From positions 1 through 8,583 of the forward strand of contig URNC01000086.1 in NCBI GenBank assembly GCA_900549065.1: 8,583 nucleotides of DNA, in the 5' to 3' direction. Below, piece by piece: positions 5,726-8,583 of this stretch (the first letter of the stretch is position 1; each line of letters opens with the position of its first letter). A program made the translations under genes and the position numbers. The DNA is from an uncultured Collinsella sp. (GTDB lineage: Bacteria > Actinomycetota > Coriobacteriia > Coriobacteriales > Coriobacteriaceae). The notes under the pieces are model-generated. The model had not been told where the DNA came from and searched no databases. It saw only the letters and a program-made list of their open reading frames with translations.

Positions 5726-6646
5726 TTACAGGAGACCGTTGTCCTGGAGGACCTTCTTAATCGCCTCAACGTTCTCGCCGGTCATGGCCTTCACCGGGCG
5801 CGGCATGGTCGGGCTGTCGAAGATGCCCATAAGGTTCATAGCGGTCTTGAAGGCGCCGACGCCACCGGCATAGCCCTGGACGCCCGAGGTGACATCCCAG
5901 ATGTGCGAAATCTCATTGAGGCGATCCTGCTCGGCCTTGACGGTAGCCCAGTCACCAGCCTGAGCGGCCTTCCACTGACGCACGTAGCCCTCGGGCTCAA
6001 CGTTGGCGAGACCCGGGACGGAACCGTCGGCGCCACCGAGGTAGGCGCCGTCGACAACAACCTCGTGACCGGTGAGGATGCTCATCGGATGGCCGTTCTT
6101 CTCGTTCTCCTGAACGAGGTAGCGGAACGAGATGTCATCACCCGAGGAATCCTTGACGCCAGCAAGGACGCCCTCGGCGCCGAGCTTGGCAAGGAGCTTC
6201 CAGGGGAGCTTGGTGTGAACGCAGACGGGAATGTCATAGGCGAAGATGGGCAGGTCGAGCTCCTCGTGCAGGATACGGAAGTGCTCCTCGACCTCGGTCA
6301 TGCCCTGCAGGGCATAGAACGGGCAGGTGGCGACGAGGGCATCGGCGCCCAGCTCCTGGGCGACCTTGCCGTGCTCGATCATGCGCTCGGTCTCGGTATC
6401 GATGATGCCGACCAGAACAGGCACACGGTGGTCGACGATACGAACGGCCTCGGCGATAATCTGGCGACGGCGCTCGTCGGTGGAGAAGACGACCTCGCCC
6501 GAGGATCCCAAGAAGAACAGGCCATCGACGCCGGCATCGATCATGCGGTTGATGCTGCGCTCAAAGGAGGCAACGTCGAGCTGGTGATCTTCGGTATCGG
6601 GAACAACGACGGGAGGGATAACGCCGGTGAATTTCTGAGTTGCCAC
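5726..6646 (-). CDS. nanA: N-acetylneuraminate lyase-type aldolase (DapA superfamily)
   Basis: The protein belongs to the DHDPS/NAL class I aldolases, which form a Schiff base with pyruvate. In this operon it most likely splits Neu5Ac into ManNAc and pyruvate. It has 306 residues, normal for the group. GSSGE (47-51) is the pyruvate-carboxylate loop, Tyr137 in FAYDIP is the catalytic tyrosine, and Lys165 in GVKDSSGD is the Schiff-base lysine. The start is a GTG at 6646-6644 with AAGGAG (6658-6653) 6 nt upstream, giving MATQKFTGVIPP; an open frame reaching further upstream has no better site. Some positions differ from E. coli NanA: KDSSGD replaces KQT-type sequence, GHE (193-195) stands where NAL has the Asp-Glu pair contacting the sugar, and GADGSVPG (205-212) is more DHDPS-like. 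Substrate therefore rests on neighbours nanK and nanE. Another 2-keto-3-deoxy acid aldolase activity is the alternative. Confidence 0.85.
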   Translation of the reverse strand: MATQKFTGVIPPVVVPDTEDHQLDVASFERSINRMIDAGVDGLFFLGSSGEVVFSTDERRRQIIAEAVRIVDHRVPVLVGIIDTETERMIEHGKVAQELGADALVATCPFYALQGMTEVEEHFRILHEELDLPIFAYDIPVCVHTKLPWKLLAKLGAEGVLAGVKDSSGDDISFRYLVQENEKNGHPMSILTGHEVVVDGAYLGGADGSVPGLANVEPEGYVRQWKAAQAGDWATVKAEQDRLNEISHIWDVTSGVQGYAGGVGAFKTAMNLMGIFDSPTMPRPVKAMTGENVEAIKKVLQDNGLL

Positions 6647-6714
6647 AAGAATCTCCTTAGTTGTCTGGCGGGCGGCCCTATGCCACCCACTCTTGTTGGC
6701 AGTGTCCAGGCCGT

Positions 6715-7566
6715 CTAGGCCAAAGAACACGAGTAGAACGTTTGGTTAAAAAAGTCGACGACTTCGTTTTCGAACGCATTGATGCGCTCGTGAGCGTATT
6801 TTGCATAGATGATATGCCTCCGGTCACACTCAAGACCGTTGAATACGGCAAACTGATCCTTGGGATCGCTCACGGTATCCATAAGCGATGTGCCCATGAG
6901 CACCGATCCGCGCACCCGAGACGACAGCGCCTCGAGGCCACCAGGAAGCGGATTGGCAACCGCCGTGCAGGCGAGGCCCCGCTCGTCCAGAGCAGAAACC
7001 GCCAGCGCGACTCCGCCGCCAAGGCCCTCGCCCCATGCAAAGATGCGGTCGGGGTCCATGCCATCAAGATTGCGCGCCACCTTCGCCAGCGCGCAACCCC
7101 AACGGACGCGCTCGACAAAAGCGGGCGAAGCAATCCCCCGCCGCAGGTCGTCCGCACCAGCAACATCGTCATCCAGCGCGAGAACGGCATACCCCATGGC
7201 GGCAAATCTCGTCATGTGATGCCAGCCGCGCACAGGCCGATCGATGTCGTGGAACATCAGGCACAACGGCACGCGCTCAGATACTCGGGCACGACCGACA
7301 GGCTCGATCAAACGAGCGTGAATCGCATCGTCACCGAGCTCAAAGGAGACCTCCGAGTAACGGGCGCAGGGGTTAACAAAGTCAATCGCCGTTATGGCCA
7401 GGCCTTGAATCTCAAGATTCGAAGCGCATGTCTCTAAATCAGAAACATCTGCTTGGACATCGCCGCGCCAGTCCCGATATTCTGCGAGCCTTGACGAAAC
7501 CGTTCCAGGAATTCCCACGAGTCCGGGGACAATCAGCTCGTCAACATTGCTCTCGCACTTAGACAT
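6715..7566 (-). CDS. CE7-like alpha/beta-hydrolase paralogue lacking the nucleophile serine (probable pseudoenzyme)
   Basis: This 283-residue protein is a diverged tandem paralogue of the esterase encoded just upstream. Shared blocks include ARxFVxG/DRIFAWG before the elbow, QFAVFNGLECDRRH (238-251) against QFAVYNNLTCEKRH, and the C-terminal HE followed by a hydrophobic end. The nucleophile elbow, GASQG in the sister, reads GEGLG here, so the catalytic Ser is Gly181 (codon at 7026-7024, GGC, one base from AGC). The oxyanion-region HGYPG is HDIDR, and the PGQGG motif is lost. The acid and base positions remain as Asp230 and His259. About 42 residues are missing between roughly residues 195 and 223, where the sister has the DEAY..YFDSKNFA helical segment. 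The frame is intact and the gene is well translated: its ATG overlaps the upstream stop (ATGTCTAA) and follows GGAGG. I infer a non-catalytic partner or sugar-binding role; function is unknown. Confidence 0.85.
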   Translation of the reverse strand: MSKCESNVDELIVPGLVGIPGTVSSRLAEYRDWRGDVQADVSDLETCASNLEIQGLAITAIDFVNPCARYSEVSFELGDDAIHARLIEPVGRARVSERVPLCLMFHDIDRPVRGWHHMTRFAAMGYAVLALDDDVAGADDLRRGIASPAFVERVRWGCALAKVARNLDGMDPDRIFAWGEGLGGGVALAVSALDERGLACTAVANPLPGGLEALSSRVRGSVLMGTSLMDTVSDPKDQFAVFNGLECDRRHIIYAKYAHERINAFENEVVDFFNQTFYSCSLA

Positions 7567-7585
7567 GAGCCTCCCCTCCCTTGCA
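7559..7585 (-). promoter_or_regulatory. Stop/start overlap ATGTCTAA with strong Shine-Dalgarno
   Basis: The start codon of the serine-less paralogue (7566-7564) overlaps the stop codon of the esterase (7561-7559) within ATGTCTAA. It is preceded by AAGGGAGGGGAGG inside the esterase's 3' end. This arrangement couples translation of the two proteins and predicts similar output, as for subunits of one complex. Confidence 0.8.
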
Positions 7586-8536
7586 GAAAAACGGAATGAT
7601 CAGATCGTCAAAATCCTGAATCTCCTCGTGGCCAAAGCCTTCAAAGAACTCATGACGCTTTTCGCAGGTCAGGTTGTTATAGACCGCAAACTGCGTCGCT
7701 GGCGGACAGACGATATCGGCTGTGCCAGTGCCAAACAGCACGGGGCATTCGACCATAGGGGCAAAGTTCTTGGAATCGAAGTACGCCAGCTTGGCATAGG
7801 CTTCGTCAATACGAGTCGAGTCCTCGTCAAACCAGCGAGACCAATAGCGCAGGCCCTCGTAGGCAATGTCGTCGGCATCCAAATCCCAGACCAGGCGGAA
7901 ATCTGACAGGAAGGGATAGAGGATGGCGGCACGATTGATAAGCTCGCTGTTAAGCGCACAGGTCGCAATGCCCAAACCGCCGCCCTGCGACGCGCCGTTC
8001 ACAAACACACGCGCAAGATCGATGCCCTCGAGCTCGCGAACGATGCGGCACAGGATGCGAATATCTTGGTGCAAGCGGACATAGTAGAGGTTGGCCGGGT
8101 CGCCGTCGATACCGGCGACGATATGACCGGCAACCGTTGTGCCCTCAAATCCACCAATGTCCTCGGAGGGACCTCCTTGGCCGGGACAGTCGAGTGCGAT
8201 GAGTGCCATGCCCATGCCCGCAAACGACGCCTGCTCAAACCAGCTGCGGCTTGCACCCGGATACCCATGGAACTGAAGTACCAATGGCACGGGCTCGTCC
8301 GAGACGGGTTTAAGGTACTTGGCATGCAGGCGAGCGCCACACATGCCGGTATACCAGAGGTCGAAAAGTTGGCAGGTCGCGGCATCGGTGACCGATGCCG
8401 TGTCGATCGCATAGTCAAGCCCGACGGCGTCGGCCTCGGCCATGCGATCCTTCCAAAAGAGATCGAAATCTGATGGACGGGGCATGGCGCCTCGATATTC
8501 ACCAAATTGATGTTGTAGCTCCTGAGCACTTGGCAT
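7559..8536 (-). CDS. CE7-family acetyl esterase (acetylxylan esterase/cephalosporin-C deacetylase type), probable sialate O-acetylesterase
   Basis: The protein has 325 residues, the usual CE7 size, and no signal peptide, so it should act in the cytoplasm on imported sugars. RPSDFDLFW (20-28) is the typical CE7 N-terminal helix. HGYPG (90-94) is the oxyanion region, PGQGG (118-122) matches the CE7 RGQ motif except that Arg is Pro, GASQGG (181-186) gives nucleophile Ser183, GTADIVCPP (271-279) gives Asp274, and GHE gives His303. CE7 enzymes remove acetyl groups from small acetylated sugars. As the first visible gene of a sialic acid operon it may de-O-acetylate Neu5Ac before cleavage by NanA, as suggested for CE7 enzymes linked to pneumococcal nan genes; this is inference. 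The start is taken at ATG 8536, which gives a family-length N-terminus. Its Shine-Dalgarno (AAAGG, 15 nt away) is poor and the frame stays open to the window edge, so a start further right is not excluded. Confidence 0.88.
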   Translation of the reverse strand: MPSAQELQHQFGEYRGAMPRPSDFDLFWKDRMAEADAVGLDYAIDTASVTDAATCQLFDLWYTGMCGARLHAKYLKPVSDEPVPLVLQFHGYPGASRSWFEQASFAGMGMALIALDCPGQGGPSEDIGGFEGTTVAGHIVAGIDGDPANLYYVRLHQDIRILCRIVRELEGIDLARVFVNGASQGGGLGIATCALNSELINRAAILYPFLSDFRLVWDLDADDIAYEGLRYWSRWFDEDSTRIDEAYAKLAYFDSKNFAPMVECPVLFGTGTADIVCPPATQFAVYNNLTCEKRHEFFEGFGHEEIQDFDDLIIPFFCKGGEAHV

Positions 8537-8583
8537 GGCTCGTGAACCCAACCTTTCGAAATCGCAACGGAGGTGCGCCCGGC

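Noticed and set aside
4611..6718. Long plus-strand open frames of 321 and 347 codons opposite nanK and nanA
   Set aside because: Both mirror the codon pattern of confirmed minus-strand genes; no Shine-Dalgarno sites or domains support them.
6644..6730. Upstream ATG at 6730 as nanA start
   Set aside because: It would begin before the end of the preceding intergenic region with no ribosome site and add 28 residues with no counterpart in the family; the GTG at 6646 has an ideal AAGGAG.
8537..8551. TTG start at 8551 for the CE7 esterase
   Set aside because: The AAAGG sequence abuts the TTG with no spacing, and the extra residues are not needed for a family-length protein. The ATG at 8536 is preferred, though its own ribosome site is weak.
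1..8583. CRISPR arrays, insertion sequences, tRNA or rRNA genes
   Set aside because: No regularly spaced direct repeats, transposase motifs, or conserved RNA segments were seen on either strand.

Overview
The window looks like chromosomal DNA of a high-GC gut actinobacterium of class Coriobacteriia, most likely Collinsella or a close relative. The basis is the high GC content with an AT-rich promoter island, the presence of WhiA, an actinobacterial-type RapZ (Arg in the Walker A loop), and the order rapZ-whiA-gap-pgk. The taxon is inferred from gene content and style, not from a database match. Every supported gene is on the minus strand, so transcription runs from the right end of the window to the left. 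The long plus-strand reading frames are antisense shadows.

Right half (about 8536 down to 3833): a sialic acid (N-acetylneuraminate) catabolic operon. In transcription order it contains a CE7-type acetyl esterase (7559-8536), a shorter paralogue of it whose nucleophile serine is replaced by glycine (6715-7566, start overlapping the previous stop), a NanA-type aldolase of the DapA superfamily (5726-6646, GTG start), a ROK-family N-acetylmannosamine kinase NanK (4590-5555), and the epimerase NanE (3833-4519). Together these would remove O-acetyl groups, split Neu5Ac into ManNAc and pyruvate, phosphorylate ManNAc, and epimerise ManNAc-6-P to GlcNAc-6-P. The transporter, sialidase, NagA and NagB are not in the window. 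The nanA-nanK gap holds a ~95-bp imperfect palindrome, and the nanK-nanE gap holds a perfect 11-bp stem-loop.

Middle (3781 down to 1875): a terminator-like hairpin follows nanE, then rapZ and whiA lie 6 bp apart. This is the conserved rapZ-whiA pair of Gram-positive bacteria.

Left part (1874 down to 1): an AT-rich 193-bp intergenic region carries a likely gap promoter and a perfect 14-bp palindrome of LacI-family operator style. It is followed by gap (GAPDH), a strong intrinsic terminator, and the first 171 codons of pgk, which is cut by the window edge. Sugar released by the nan operon would feed the glycolytic enzymes encoded next door.

The most unusual items are the serine-less CE7 paralogue kept in tight translational coupling with its apparently active sister, the long palindrome between nanA and nanK, and the LacI-type palindrome ahead of gap.
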